The notes beneath the pieces were generated by a model. The model did no database searches, was not told where the DNA came from, and was given only the letters and a program-made list of their open reading frames with translations. Shown one piece after another: positions 42,955-51,565 of a stretch of 64,000 bases of DNA; the first letter of the stretch is position 1; each line of letters opens with the position of its first letter. A program made the position numbers and the translations under genes. Source of the stretch: a bacterium (lineage in GTDB: Archaea > Nanoarchaeota > Nanoarchaeia > Woesearchaeales > UBA10216); NCBI GenBank assembly GCA_024206195.1, contig JAAGZO010000886.1:1-64000 (forward strand). The letters run 5' to 3'.

Positions 42955-44148
42955 ATGCTAATAGGAGTAGTAGGAAAGGCAAATGTTGGAAAGAGTACTT
43001 TTTTCAAGGCAGCAACTTTAGCAGAGGTAGAGATAGCAAACTATCCTTTTGCGACAATTAAGCCAAATCATGGAGTAGGATTTGTTAAGATTGAGTGTGC
43101 TGAAAAGCATTTTAATGTTACGTGCAATCCAAGAGTAGGTTACTGCATTAATGGAAAACGCTTTGTTCCTGTTGACATGCTTGATGTTGCAGGGCTAGTG
43201 CCTGGAGCACACGAAGGCAAGGGAATGGGAAACCAATTCCTGGACGATCTTAACCAAGCAGATGCACTGATTCACGTTGTTGATATATCCGGCAGCACAA
43301 ATGAGAAGGGCGAATCAGTTGGCCCTGGGAAGCATGATCCTGTAATCGATGTAAGATTTCTTGAGATAGAGCTTGACATGTGGTATCTAAACATGCTGAA
43401 AAAAGCATGGGACAAATTCGTGAGGCAGCAAAGCCAAGAGAATAGTGATATAGAAAAAGCGCTTCATAAGCAGTTTGCAGGTATTGGTGCAAATGAAAAC
43501 ATGATTATGGATACATTAATCGAGCTTGAACTTAATGAAAAAAAGCCAATAACCTGGTCTGAGGAGGAGATAAAGAGCTTTGCAGTTTCTCTAAGAAAAA
43601 AGACAAAGCCAATGATTATTGCTGCAAACAAGATAGACCTCCCAGGAGCCAGTGAAAATTATGAAAGAGTAAAAAAGGAGTTTCCTGATTCAGTTATTCT
43701 ACCATGTTCAGCAGAGTCTGAATTAGCATTAAAAGAGGCAGCAAAGCATGAATTGATAAAATATCTGCCAGGCACTAATGATTTTGAGATAGCTGATGAC
43801 AGCAAGCTTAGTGATAAGCAGAAACAGGCCCTAGAATTCATCAAAAAAGAGGTTCTAGTTAAACACAAATCTACAGGTGTTCAGGAGATAATCAATTCTG
43901 CTGTTTTTGATGTTCTGAAATACATTGCAATTTTCCCTGGCGGAGTAAATAAGCTGGAGGACAAGGATGGAAATGTGCTGCCTGACTGCTTTTTGCTTCC
44001 AGAGAACTCAACTGCGCTTGACTTTGCATTCAGGATTCACACAGACATCGGCAATGCATTCATAAAAGCAATTGATGTGAAGACAAAGCGGACTGTTGGA
44101 AAAGAGCATCCCCTAAAAACAGGTGATGTAATAGAAATCTGTGTTTAG
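42955..44148 (+). CDS. OBG/YchF-type GTPase with TGS domain
   Basis: The 397-residue translation-linked P-loop GTPase of the archaeal Obg/YchF group has G1 GKANVGKST at 7-15, G2/G3 region [28 protein letters not shown] (G4, in AANKIDLPG) and a helical insertion (LKKAWDKF to LNEKK). The C-terminal TGS domain (FPGGVNK to TGDVIEICV) interacts with ribosomes. All G motifs are intact. The TATA box 27 nt upstream of the ATG indicates a leaderless mRNA. Confidence 0.94.
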   Translation: MLIGVVGKANVGKSTFFKAATLAEVEIANYPFATIKPNHGVGFVKIECAEKHFNVTCNPRVGYCINGKRFVPVDMLDVAGLVPGAHEGKGMGNQFLDDLNQADALIHVVDISGSTNEKGESVGPGKHDPVIDVRFLEIELDMWYLNMLKKAWDKFVRQQSQENSDIEKALHKQFAGIGANENMIMDTLIELELNEKKPITWSEEEIKSFAVSLRKKTKPMIIAANKIDLPGASENYERVKKEFPDSVILPCSAESELALKEAAKHELIKYLPGTNDFEIADDSKLSDKQKQALEFIKKEVLVKHKSTGVQEIINSAVFDVLKYIAIFPGGVNKLEDKDGNVLPDCFLLPENSTALDFAFRIHTDIGNAFIKAIDVKTKRTVGKEHPLKTGDVIEICV

Positions 44149-44150
44149 AA

Positions 44151-44534
44151 CTATTCTTTCTCTTTTGTGCCTATGCCGAAGCTTCTTATGACATCAATGA
44201 TGTATTTTCCGTCATCAACCTTGTAGATCAATGGCTCTTTCTTGAAGAGCTGAACAAGGTCAAGCTCGTATTTTCCTGGCTTTAGAATTCTTATTGATTC
44301 AAGGTCAAGGACAACTGGCTCGTTTGCACCTATTTCACTACCAAGGATATCAAATACATCCTCTTCTATCTGTTTTTTCTCAGTAGTTGTCAGGTTTGCT
44401 GAAAGAGCCTTTATTTTCTTCAGTTTCTCTTTCTTTATGTAGAAAAAGAGCCTTCCGCCGCACTTGCAGCCTGTAAGTATCTCTTTAGAACCGTCATCAT
44501 AGAACTTGTTACATCTTACGCATTGGTGTGGCAT
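44151..44534 (-). CDS. Zn-ribbon protein (COG3364 type)
   Basis: The 127-residue protein has an N-terminal zinc ribbon (MPHQCVRCNKFY ... GCKCGG), a basic linker, a helical part and a C-terminal strand-rich domain (YELDLVQLF to IIDVIRSFG). This family is usually encoded with DUF2073 and an Era-like GTPase in archaea, as here. It is last in the four-gene operon. Role unknown, possibly linked to translation or membrane assembly. Confidence 0.85.
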   Translation of the reverse strand: MPHQCVRCNKFYDDGSKEILTGCKCGGRLFFYIKKEKLKKIKALSANLTTTEKKQIEEDVFDILGSEIGANEPVVLDLESIRILKPGKYELDLVQLFKKEPLIYKVDDGKYIIDVIRSFGIGTKEKE

Positions 44535-44535
44535 T

Positions 44536-44826
44536 TTACTTTTTCTTCTCTACTTCTTTTATCAAATTATCAAAATCCTTTTTTTCTACAGTTATATTTC
44601 TTATGTATGGCAGGCTTGTGATAATCAGCACAAGGAATGCCATGCATATCAGGATCAAAAAGTTTGTCAGTTCAAGGTATCTTGTTACTAATCCCACAAC
44701 AGAAATTAGCAGGAAAAGGAGATACATTGTTATGCCCTTGTCAAGTATGAGCTTGCTTTCCTCCCTACTCATTCTTGCTTTTTCTATCTTTAGAGCGATA
44801 AGCTTATCAGATATTTGACTAGTCAT
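44536..44826 (-). CDS. Two-helix membrane protein in the Era-like operon
   Basis: The 96-residue protein has helices at about 32-48 (MYLLFLLISVVGLVTRYL) and 53-74, an amphipathic N-terminal helix and a basic C-terminus (NLIKEVEKKK). It lies one base before the Zn-ribbon gene and follows DUF2073 by three bases, so it is part of this operon. Not recognised; possibly the membrane partner of the GTPase system. Confidence 0.7.
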   Translation of the reverse strand: MTSQISDKLIALKIEKARMSREESKLILDKGITMYLLFLLISVVGLVTRYLELTNFLILICMAFLVLIITSLPYIRNITVEKKDFDNLIKEVEKKK

Positions 44827-44829
44827 ACC

Positions 44830-45243
44830 TTACCTTTTTCTCTTTTTTTTCCCCTTGGACTTTTCAATACCTTTTCTGCTCTCTTCTATCAAAAGTTGTA
44901 TCTTATGCGGATCTTTCTTTATTTCCTTTATTATTGTTGCAGGACCAATTATTGTAAGGCCCTGTCTCTCACCAAGAAGCATGTCAGCAAGGCCACCCTT
45001 GACCTTTCCCATGAAACCAGATATCTTTTTCTCAGATGAAATAACAGAGATCTCAACACCCCTGAATTTGTCATCTATTTCTTCCATTGTTTTCTTGATA
45101 AGTTCTGCCTCTTCTTTTCTGTTGAGTTTTCCTTCAAGAAGAACAATGCTCTCTGCTTTGACAATGTCTATCAGCTTTCTTAGCTTATCATCTTCTGAAA
45201 GCCCTTCAATTTCCACATATGGTACGAATTGAAATGTTAACAT
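44830..45243 (-). CDS. DUF2073 family protein
   Basis: The 137-residue cytosolic protein starts MLTFQFVPYVEIEGL and has the family-type IVKAESIVLLEGKLNRKEEAELIKKTMEEID and GLTIIGPATIIKEIKKDP regions. The C-terminal end is very basic (GIEKSKGKKKRKR). DUF2073 occurs in archaea together with an Era-like GTPase and a Zn-ribbon protein, exactly as in this operon. Function unknown. Confidence 0.88.
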   Translation of the reverse strand: MLTFQFVPYVEIEGLSEDDKLRKLIDIVKAESIVLLEGKLNRKEEAELIKKTMEEIDDKFRGVEISVISSEKKISGFMGKVKGGLADMLLGERQGLTIIGPATIIKEIKKDPHKIQLLIEESRKGIEKSKGKKKRKR

Positions 45244-45244
45244 T

Positions 45245-45874
45245 TTAACCTGCTATAGCAAAAAGCGCCTCATAAAATTTATCTACATTGTTCCCGAACT
45301 TTGCTGATATTCCAACAACATCATACTGCGGGAATGCTGCCTGAACCTTTTTGATATCTGCCTTTTTCAAATCAACTTTGTTGGCAACAATAAGAACAGG
45401 AATATCTCTTGCCTGAAGATTACCTATGATTGTGATGTTTACTTGTGAGTAAGGATCCTTTGTTCCGTCAAGAACAACAATAACAGTGTCCATGTCATCA
45501 AGCCATTTTATAGAGTCAATAACACCCTTTGTTGCCTCTTTTGCCCTTTTCTTAGCATCCTTAACATTCATGCCTGCTTTTACAAAATCCTCATAATCAA
45601 TCTTTGTTGCAATACCTGGTGTGTCAACAAGGTTGAAGGAGAGTTCTTTTCTGCCTGATTTAATGTTAATCTGTTCCTTAATCTGTATCTCTCGTGTTTC
45701 GTGAGGCATATTAGAAACAGAGCCCATCTCCTCACCAAGCCAGTCCTGACATATTCTATTAGCTAGGGTTGTTTTACCCCCGTTTGGCGGCCCATAAAGG
45801 CCGAGCTTTATATGCTTCTTTTTCCTGAAAAGGTCCCTGAAGACCTTAGAGATAAACTTCTTGATGAAATTCAT
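45245..45874 (-). CDS. Era-like small GTPase of the DUF2073 operon
   Basis: The 209-residue GTPase has a basic amphipathic N-terminus (MNFIKKFISKVFRDLFRKKK), likely peripheral on the membrane. G1 is GPPNGGKT (28-35), G3 is DTPG, G4 is NKVD and G5 is ISA. The start at 45874 gives a protein like its relatives; an upstream start would add 37 hydrophobic non-homologous residues. It leads the operon GTPase-DUF2073-two-helix protein-Zn ribbon, a conserved archaeal set of unknown role. Confidence 0.88.
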   Translation of the reverse strand: MNFIKKFISKVFRDLFRKKKHIKLGLYGPPNGGKTTLANRICQDWLGEEMGSVSNMPHETREIQIKEQINIKSGRKELSFNLVDTPGIATKIDYEDFVKAGMNVKDAKKRAKEATKGVIDSIKWLDDMDTVIVVLDGTKDPYSQVNITIIGNLQARDIPVLIVANKVDLKKADIKKVQAAFPQYDVVGISAKFGNNVDKFYEALFAIAG

Positions 45875-45959
45875 TTTCTTAATAAAAATACTTGAGAGTA
45901 TTAATATAAAAAGCTTTTGTTTACAAACCTTTAAATAGCATAAGTACACAGAAATACAT

Positions 45960-46499
45960 ATGAATGACGTAGTGCATGCAGACATACTTAATGTTCTTAG
46001 GGAGTGTAGGAAAATACTGAAAAATGGCGATGCTCTGCGTCTTAGGGAGCTAAGTAATCACACAATACACAATGCTTCTATTTTTCAGGATGAGGATTCT
46101 CTGTCTATAGCAGTTGTTGTCTACTCAATATCCAAGATACTTGAACGCAATGGAATTGACAAAGAAAAGATAGCCAGCATGTTCCTTAAAGCCTCCTTTT
46201 TTCTTGAGAAGAATGATGAAAAGGGTTACAGAAAGGTCACAAAGGATATTCTTAAGTTTATTTCACGAAAGGATTCAAAGCTTCGTATTTACATAGAAGA
46301 GGTTGTCAGGCAGGCAGAGATAAAAAAAGGCACAGGTCTTTTTGCACACGGAATCTCGGTTGCACAGGCTTCATTTCTCCTTGGCATCTCACAGTGGGAG
46401 CTGATGAACTACATTGGAAAGACAAGGATCACAGATGAGTTTCCTGAGGGAATGAATGTACAAAAACGTTTAGACTTTGCAAGGGGGATTTTCAAATGA
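45960..46499 (+). CDS. Helical protein coupled to PIN domain gene
   Basis: The 179-residue, mainly helical protein has a C-terminal HTH/UPF0175-like part: GISVAQASFLLGISQWELMNYIG looks like a helix-turn-helix similar to antitoxins of PIN toxins. It starts 25-30 nt from a TATA element (about 45929-45938) and overlaps the PIN gene by four bases. Order (regulatory/antitoxin first, PIN second) and overlap resemble a VapBC-type pair, though both proteins are longer than typical ones. Function inferred from context. Confidence 0.68.
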   Translation: MNDVVHADILNVLRECRKILKNGDALRLRELSNHTIHNASIFQDEDSLSIAVVVYSISKILERNGIDKEKIASMFLKASFFLEKNDEKGYRKVTKDILKFISRKDSKLRIYIEEVVRQAEIKKGTGLFAHGISVAQASFLLGISQWELMNYIGKTRITDEFPEGMNVQKRLDFARGIFK

Positions 46500-47197
46500 A
46501 GGCTTTAATCTTTGATTCAGGTCCATTGATAAGCCTTACAATGAATAATCTTCTCTGGCTTCTTGAGCCGATGAAGAAATCTTTCGGAGGAGAGTTTTAT
46601 GTTACTGAGTCAGTAAAAAAAGAGCTTGTTGACAAGCCGCTTTCAACAAAGAGGTTCAAGTTCGAGGCACTGCAGATACAGCGCTACATAAGCAACGGGA
46701 TTATAAAGGTAATCAAGAACGAGGAAACAAAGGAAGAAACAGTGAACCTTCTTGACTTGGCTAACAAGTGCATTATGGCAAAAGGAAACTTTGTAGATAT
46801 TGTTCATTACGGCGAGATTGCATGCCTTGCAGCAGCGCTGAAGTTTAATGCAAGTGCAGTTGTTATAGATGAAAGGACAACAAGGAAGCTCATAGAGTCG
46901 CCAAACAAACTGGTCAAGCTGATGGGAAATAGATTGCATACAGACGTGACTGTAAACAGGGCAAACCTGAAGAAAGTCAGGGACAAGATTAAAGGTATCA
47001 AGGTAATAAGATCTATTGAAATTGTTACAGTAGCTTATGAAAAGGGATTATTCCATCAATATGTTGTCGAGGAAAAGGATGTAATACCTAACATTAAGAA
47101 GACGCTTCTTGAAAGCCTTCTTTGGGGTCTGAAGCTGGATGGCTGCTCAATCTCAGATAAAGACATACATACGCTGATGAAAATAGAAGGATTCTAG
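46496..47197 (+). CDS. PIN-domain nuclease-like protein
   Basis: The 233-residue PIN-fold protein has acidic residues D7 (LIFDSGPLI), E43, E107 (GEIACLAAAL) and D125 (VVIDERTTR) in the expected order, so the nuclease site looks intact. The C-terminal extension of about 90 residues (from VTVNRANLKK) is beyond the usual 130-residue VapC. It overlaps the upstream helical HTH-like protein by four bases and the convergent methyltransferase by four. It could be a toxin or a house-keeping RNA-processing enzyme. Confidence 0.78.
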   Translation: MKALIFDSGPLISLTMNNLLWLLEPMKKSFGGEFYVTESVKKELVDKPLSTKRFKFEALQIQRYISNGIIKVIKNEETKEETVNLLDLANKCIMAKGNFVDIVHYGEIACLAAALKFNASAVVIDERTTRKLIESPNKLVKLMGNRLHTDVTVNRANLKKVRDKIKGIKVIRSIEIVTVAYEKGLFHQYVVEEKDVIPNIKKTLLESLLWGLKLDGCSISDKDIHTLMKIEGF

Positions 47198-48132
47198 TTT
47201 TTTCTTATGCGGGTCACAAAAAAACCTTCAGTGTCATTATCTTGTGGCCAGATTCTGAGACACTTCTTTATCTCTGGGTTGTATTGTTTGCCATCAAACT
47301 CCAGGATTGGTTCTGAGCGCTTTATGTCCAGCTTTATCTCCTCAAGCGATGCATCTTTGTGGTTTTCCAGCAGGAAATCAATTACTGCTTCGTTTTCCTC
47401 AGGCTCTACCGAGCACGTAGAGTAAACAAGTGTGCCGCCTTTCCTGAGAATCTTGAATGCTGTTTCAATCAGCCTTCTCTGTGTCCCTGCAAGTCGCTTC
47501 ACCATTGCAGGATTCCAGATATCAATTGTCTTGAGACTTTTTCTTATTGTTCCTGTTCCTGAGCACGGAGCATCAACAAGGATCTTATCAAACTCTAGTT
47601 CTTTAAAGCCCTGGCCATGCATTAATGTGATTATTGAATTGCTTATTCCAGAGCGTTGCATGTTAAGCCCTAAGGGTTTTATGCGGTCTCCCTTGATATC
47701 ATTTGCAATAAGAATGCCCTGATTTTGCATGAGTGCAGCAAGCTGGGTTGCTTTGCTGCCTGGCGAAGCGCACATATCAAGAACGATTTCTCCTGGTTTT
47801 GGATTAAGAACTATTGGTGGAATCATGCTTGCAGCTTCCTGAACATAAATATAGCCAAGAGCGTGTTCCTGCAGGTTTCCAACATCTCTTCGTTCGCTTG
47901 TAATCCAAAAACCCTCCTTGCACCAAGGTACCTGCTCAAGTTTCCATCCTTTTGCTTCAATGCTTTTCTTAACTTCATCAACAGGCTTCTTCAGAGTGTT
48001 AACTCTAATGCTTCTTCTAAGAAAACTGAATGAATATTTCATGAATTCATCAAAGTCTGTTAGCTTCGAGTATCTCTCGATGAATCTCTCCTTGAGTTCA
48101 ATCTTTTCTGTGCCAGGTATTGTTTTTGTCAT
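47194..48132 (-). CDS. NOP2/Sun-family RNA cytosine-C5 methyltransferase
   Basis: The 312-residue SAM-dependent RNA m5C methyltransferase has an N-terminal RsmB/NSUN-type segment (FLRRSIRVNTLKKPVDEV), the SAM site VLDMCASPGSKATQLAALM, motif IV DAPCSGTGT with its Cys, and the catalytic Cys in YSTCSVEPEENE. It acts on tRNA or rRNA. Both Cys residues needed for catalysis and release are present. Length is typical of archaeal NSUN6-like enzymes without a PUA domain. Confidence 0.93.
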   Translation of the reverse strand: MTKTIPGTEKIELKERFIERYSKLTDFDEFMKYSFSFLRRSIRVNTLKKPVDEVKKSIEAKGWKLEQVPWCKEGFWITSERRDVGNLQEHALGYIYVQEAASMIPPIVLNPKPGEIVLDMCASPGSKATQLAALMQNQGILIANDIKGDRIKPLGLNMQRSGISNSIITLMHGQGFKELEFDKILVDAPCSGTGTIRKSLKTIDIWNPAMVKRLAGTQRRLIETAFKILRKGGTLVYSTCSVEPEENEAVIDFLLENHKDASLEEIKLDIKRSEPILEFDGKQYNPEIKKCLRIWPQDNDTEGFFVTRIRKN

Positions 48133-48208
48133 TTATTCTCGTGGAGACAACAGCTTTATTTAAAGATTTGCACTAAATTTATATAACCAATTTGAACCTC
48201 TGCTCTGG

Positions 48209-48709
48209 ATGGTAGAACTTATTATATTGGATAAAGGCGGAACCATTACTAGACAGGACACTAACGAATGCCTTCTCAGAGATGGTGTAGAAGAATTCTT
48301 GGATTATTACAATGATAAGTTTATTGTAATCTCTAGTGATGAAGAAGACACTTCGCTTAGACAGTCCATTAATAACCTTGGGTTAGCTGGTAAGTTTGAG
48401 GGCTTATACGGCTCCAGATTCCTTAGACATATGATTTCACCAAACAACAGGTATCACAGTGATATAAAGAATTTAGGAATAATACTTCACGATTTTTCTG
48501 CAGATCCATCAGATGCTGTATTCATTGGAGACAATAATAGGTGTATGGATAGAAATTCTGCAGACGAGTATGGCATAAAATTCATTCAGGTTCCGCAGTT
48601 CAGATCAAATTTACCTCATTATCCAGAGCAGTCTGATAATGAGGGCATTATTATTTATGAAACTCCTTCAACCCCCTTTTCGTTTGCATCACTTATTGGA
48701 AAGCTATAG
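48209..48709 (+). CDS. HAD-like protein with altered motif I (DKGGT)
   Basis: The 166-residue protein has HAD fold signatures. Motif I is IILDKGGTIT, where Asp8 (nucleophile) is kept but the usual second Asp is Gly10. Motif II is VISS, a basic region leads to motif III, and motif IV is FIGDNNRCMDRNSADEYG. Loss of the general-acid Asp is seen in some HADs with changed chemistry. A TATA box at about 48174-48185 makes it leaderless. It ends six bases inside the convergent Elp3 gene. Substrate unknown. Confidence 0.78.
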   Translation: MVELIILDKGGTITRQDTNECLLRDGVEEFLDYYNDKFIVISSDEEDTSLRQSINNLGLAGKFEGLYGSRFLRHMISPNNRYHSDIKNLGIILHDFSADPSDAVFIGDNNRCMDRNSADEYGIKFIQVPQFRSNLPHYPEQSDNEGIIIYETPSTPFSFASLIGKL

Positions 48710-50380
48710 CTTCTTGCTCATGTAAACACTTTCTTTTTTGTAGCCAAGTGTTTTGTAGTATTCTCTTGCGCCAATGCCTGCGGTTACAAGCATTTTATTC
48801 TTTTCAGATAATTTTGCAATTCGCTCTGCTGTTTTAACAAGCTGCTTTCCAAAACCACGGTGTTGCATGCTCTTTTTAGTTTTTTCGCCTAATGCAACAG
48901 ATGGTGAGTAAACATGAAGCTCTCTTATGATGGCTGTTCTTGGATTTATCTCTTTTCTCAGGAATTGCAGCGGAAATCTCATCCTGCAGAAACCGACAAG
49001 GACCTTGTTTTTATCCTCTGCAGATATGAAAAATTCTGTTCCTGCAGAAGCAGTGTACTCTGATATCTTTATGGAAACCTTACCGATTGTTTTTGCTCTG
49101 CCAGCTTCCCTGCATCTAATACAATTACATTTTATTTTTCTTTTTTTCATCAACTGCTGGATGTGCTGCCTTAGATTAGTCATATCAACACCAGCTTCTG
49201 TGACATATGTTGGAATATCTCTTTGCACCCTCATTATTCTAAGATATTCTGGAGAACTAGCCTTAAATTTCATTATCAGTTCTGCTGCTCTTTTTGTGGT
49301 TATTGGCTTGAATTGCTTTTTTTTCCACATATTGTACAGCTTGGTTCCCTTTGTGACCATGCACGGATAAATCTTCAGCATATCAGGCCTGAATTCTGAT
49401 CTTGAAAATAATGCATTAAGGCCTTCTAAATCTCTTTCTTCGTTAGAGCCAGGAAGCCCAAGCATATAATGAGCATTGATTTTAAGTCCAAGGTCTTTTA
49501 AGGTTTTTATTGACTTAACTGTTGTTTTTACATCGTGGCCACGCTGTATTTTTTCTAAAGCATCATCAAACACACTCTGAACACCGATCTCTACTCTTGT
49601 GCATCCAAGCTTTAGCATTTCATTTCCTTGCTCCAGAAGACCATAATCAGGTCTTGTTTCTATTGTAAGACCAACACATCTAGCGCCTGATTTTTCATTT
49701 CTTTTCTGTTCTTTTTCTAACTCGCATTTTCCTTTTAGCTTTCTTATCTTTGCATGAATCTTTTTTGTTCTTTCTTTGTTGCCTACTTCGCCAGGCAGTT
49801 CAAAGAATTTCTTGAATTTCACAAAGTCAAATTTTCCTTTTTTATAGAACATGTCAGAAAAGTCATTCATTGCCTTAAAGAGATATTTTACAAAGTGTTT
49901 TTGGTATGTTTTTGTGAAAGCAGGAAACGTGCCACCCATTATTATCAATTCTACCTTGTCAATTGTGTGTCCTGTTACAATATATTGTTCCAATCTATTG
50001 AATACCTGTGTGTAAGGATCAAAGTTTGCCCGCAAAGCTCTCATTGTTGCAGGCTCTTTTCCAGTATAGCTCTGTGGGATGTCGCCGAAAGCAGACTTTA
50101 CACCGCCAGGACAATAGATGCACTTTCCGTGCGGGCATTTTGCTGGCTTTGTCATAACAGCAACAACAGCGACCCCGGAAAGAGTTCTTGTTGGCTTTGT
50201 TATAAGATTTATTTTTGGAATGTCCTTTTCATCAGCGTGCATTAAAACCTGAATGTCTGTAGGTATTTTTTTTAGCTTATATTTTGAGCAGAGCTTCATT
50301 TTTAGTTTGGCTAGTTCTTTCTTGGATAGCTTGCGCTGCTTTAATGTGCTAATTAATTCACTGTAAAATTCTGATTCCAT
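48704..50380 (-). CDS. elp3: Elp3: tRNA U34 carboxymethyltransferase (radical SAM + GNAT)
   Basis: The 558-residue enzyme modifies wobble uridine (cm5U) of tRNAs. The radical SAM Cys cluster CPHGKCIYCPGG is in the N-terminal third. The Elp3 signature region VELIIMGGTFPAFTKTYQ follows, and the C-terminal GNAT acetyltransferase ends with HRGFGKQLVKTAERIA and a typical YKTLGYKKESVYMSK. The ATG at 50380 is chosen over one 39 bases upstream because the TATA box at 50403-50410 is 26 nt away. In archaea Elp3 works without Elp1/2. Confidence 0.95.
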   Translation of the reverse strand: MESEFYSELISTLKQRKLSKKELAKLKMKLCSKYKLKKIPTDIQVLMHADEKDIPKINLITKPTRTLSGVAVVAVMTKPAKCPHGKCIYCPGGVKSAFGDIPQSYTGKEPATMRALRANFDPYTQVFNRLEQYIVTGHTIDKVELIIMGGTFPAFTKTYQKHFVKYLFKAMNDFSDMFYKKGKFDFVKFKKFFELPGEVGNKERTKKIHAKIRKLKGKCELEKEQKRNEKSGARCVGLTIETRPDYGLLEQGNEMLKLGCTRVEIGVQSVFDDALEKIQRGHDVKTTVKSIKTLKDLGLKINAHYMLGLPGSNEERDLEGLNALFSRSEFRPDMLKIYPCMVTKGTKLYNMWKKKQFKPITTKRAAELIMKFKASSPEYLRIMRVQRDIPTYVTEAGVDMTNLRQHIQQLMKKRKIKCNCIRCREAGRAKTIGKVSIKISEYTASAGTEFFISAEDKNKVLVGFCRMRFPLQFLRKEINPRTAIIRELHVYSPSVALGEKTKKSMQHRGFGKQLVKTAERIAKLSEKNKMLVTAGIGAREYYKTLGYKKESVYMSKKL

Positions 50381-50402
50381 ATGCTGTGAGAATTCGTTAT
50401 GG

Positions 50403-50410
50403 TTTATAAA
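50403..50410 (-). promoter_or_regulatory. TATA box of elp3 in a divergent promoter
   Basis: The palindromic TTTATAAA sits 26 nt from ATG 50380. A second box (CTTAAATAT, 50424-50432) 26 nt before ATG 50454 drives the gene on the other strand; the two promoters are back to back. Confidence 0.6.
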
Positions 50411-50453
50411 CCCTATCATAATGCTTAAATATCAGTTTGTTCTTTTGGGTTAT

Positions 50454-50678
50454 ATGTTAAAAAAAGCAATTATCTTTGCAGTTCTGTTTGAGGTGATACT
50501 TCTTGGAGGATCATACTATCTGCAGGATAACCCTATTATGGGGATAACTGCATCATTTCCTCCACCACTAGAATACCTTGCAGGCGCTTTTGTTGTTGGA
50601 TTGCTTGTAGGATTATTTGCTCATAAAAAGGGCGGTTCTAAAGTTTCTGGAGTAAGTGACAAGAAGCTGAAGCTTTGA
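50454..50678 (+). CDS. 74-residue two-helix membrane protein
   Basis: Starts MLKKAIIFAVLF; helices at about 4-22 and 41-60, linked by a Pro-rich loop (ITASFPPPLEYLAG), and a basic tail (HKKGGSKVSGVSDKKLKL). The start is set by its TATA box. The upstream in-frame ATG at 50421 overlaps that box and is not used. It precedes the Cys-rich peptide and rubrerythrin genes. Unknown function. Confidence 0.65.
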   Translation: MLKKAIIFAVLFEVILLGGSYYLQDNPIMGITASFPPPLEYLAGAFVVGLLVGLFAHKKGGSKVSGVSDKKLKL

Positions 50679-50730
50679 AAAAATTATTAAACTATAAAGT
50701 ATTCCTAGGATTACTTAAGGGGTGTTTAAC

Positions 50731-50844
50731 ATGTATTATTCGAACAAAACAGAATATCAGACAAACGATACAAAATACGTTTCAAAAACAAACAAAACTG
50801 GCTGTGGGCGAGGCTGCGTGCCGTGCGTCCATTGCAGGGGGTAA
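50731..50844 (+). CDS. 37-residue Cys-rich peptide upstream of rubrerythrin
   Basis: Small ORF with ribosome site GGGGTG seven nt before its ATG. The N-terminal 24 residues are hydrophilic (Tyr/Asn/Thr/Lys). The C-terminal segment CGRGCVPCVHC has four Cys and one His, able to bind zinc or iron. It ends five bases before the rubrerythrin ATG and its last codons supply the GGGGGT ribosome site of that gene, so translation is likely coupled. Not recognised; it could be a metal donor or a leader peptide. Confidence 0.6.
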   Translation: MYYSNKTEYQTNDTKYVSKTNKTGCGRGCVPCVHCRG

Positions 50845-50848
50845 AAAA

Positions 50849-51367
50849 ATGGTGAAGTTATTTAGATGCAGAATATGCGGCGATCCTTATATCGGTGAGA
50901 AAGCTCCTTCAAGATGTCCTTTTTGCGGAGCATATGAGGAATTTATTGTTGAAGCAAAGGACTACAATGAAACATTTGATGTTACACTTTCTGAAAAAGA
51001 CAAAGCGAATGCAGAGAAAGCATTGCAGGTTGAGGTAAGTAATGCTGCGTTTTATTTCTGTGCTGCAGAAAAGACAGATACTGAGGAAGGAAAAAAGCTT
51101 TTCAAGGCACTTGGAAAGGTAGAGGCAGAGCATGCATCAATCTGGAAAAAGATACTAAAGCTTGACAAGGCTCCAGAGGGAAGTGAAACCTGTTTTGTTC
51201 CAACTAAGGAGAATCTTCAGGAATCCCACAACAGAGAAGATAGAGCTATCAAGTTCTACAAGCAGGCAGCAGAAGAGGCAGACGATGCAAGAGTTAAACA
51301 GCTCTTCAAGGCTCTTGTGGATGTAGAAACAGACCATCTGCAGCTATCTGAGGAAAGACTGAATTAG
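50849..51367 (+). CDS. Rubrerythrin-like protein (rubredoxin + ferritin-like)
   Basis: The 172-residue oxidative-stress protein has an N-terminal rubredoxin-type knuckle pair (CRICGDPYIGEKAPSRCPFCG) and a four-helix ferritin-like domain with diiron ligands in two E-x-x-H units (VEAEH, VETDH) plus further Glu/Asp. It reduces peroxide with electrons from the rubredoxin site. Order (rubredoxin first) is the reverse of classic rubrerythrin. The ATG at 50849 is chosen as it follows GGGGGT; upstream in-frame sequence overlaps the Cys peptide. Confidence 0.9.
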   Translation: MVKLFRCRICGDPYIGEKAPSRCPFCGAYEEFIVEAKDYNETFDVTLSEKDKANAEKALQVEVSNAAFYFCAAEKTDTEEGKKLFKALGKVEAEHASIWKKILKLDKAPEGSETCFVPTKENLQESHNREDRAIKFYKQAAEEADDARVKQLFKALVDVETDHLQLSEERLN

Positions 51368-51372
51368 CAAAA

Positions 51373-51380
51373 TTTATAAG
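51373..51380 (+). promoter_or_regulatory. TATA box of the 51-residue zinc-ribbon ORF
   Basis: TTTATAAG 26 nt before ATG 51403 supports an independent leaderless transcript for this very small gene. Confidence 0.55.
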
Positions 51381-51402
51381 CAGTTCAGTTTTCTTTAGTG
51401 CT

Positions 51403-51558
51403 ATGAAATGCGAGGTTTGCAGTAAAAAGATAGAAACAACCTTTCTAAAGAAGATCTTAGGCACTTTTGTTAAGGATGACAAAGGAAAGAAGCATACAAT
51501 ATGCTTTGAGTGCCAGAAGAAATTCAATACCAAAGAGGACATACTCCGAAATCTTTGA
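51403..51558 (+). CDS. 51-residue zinc-ribbon protein
   Basis: Small basic protein with two Cys pairs (CEVC near the N-terminus, CFEC around residue 34-37) separated by 27 residues, giving one zinc site, and a helical C-terminus. TATA box spacing supports the start. It ends seven bases before tRNA-Thr(CGT). It looks like an archaeal mini zinc ribbon, possibly ribosome or nucleic-acid associated, but no specific family is recognised. Confidence 0.65.
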   Translation: MKCEVCSKKIETTFLKKILGTFVKDDKGKKHTICFECQKKFNTKEDILRNL

Positions 51559-51565
51559 GGCATCT

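Noticed and set aside
45875..45985. N-terminal extension of the Era-like GTPase (37 residues)
   Set aside because: The segment overlaps the divergent promoter, is not like the family and lies before the natural ATG at 45874.
50675..50848. 58-residue N-terminal extension of rubrerythrin
   Set aside because: It overlaps the Cys-rich mini ORF in another frame and has no family similarity; GGGGGT marks ATG 50849.
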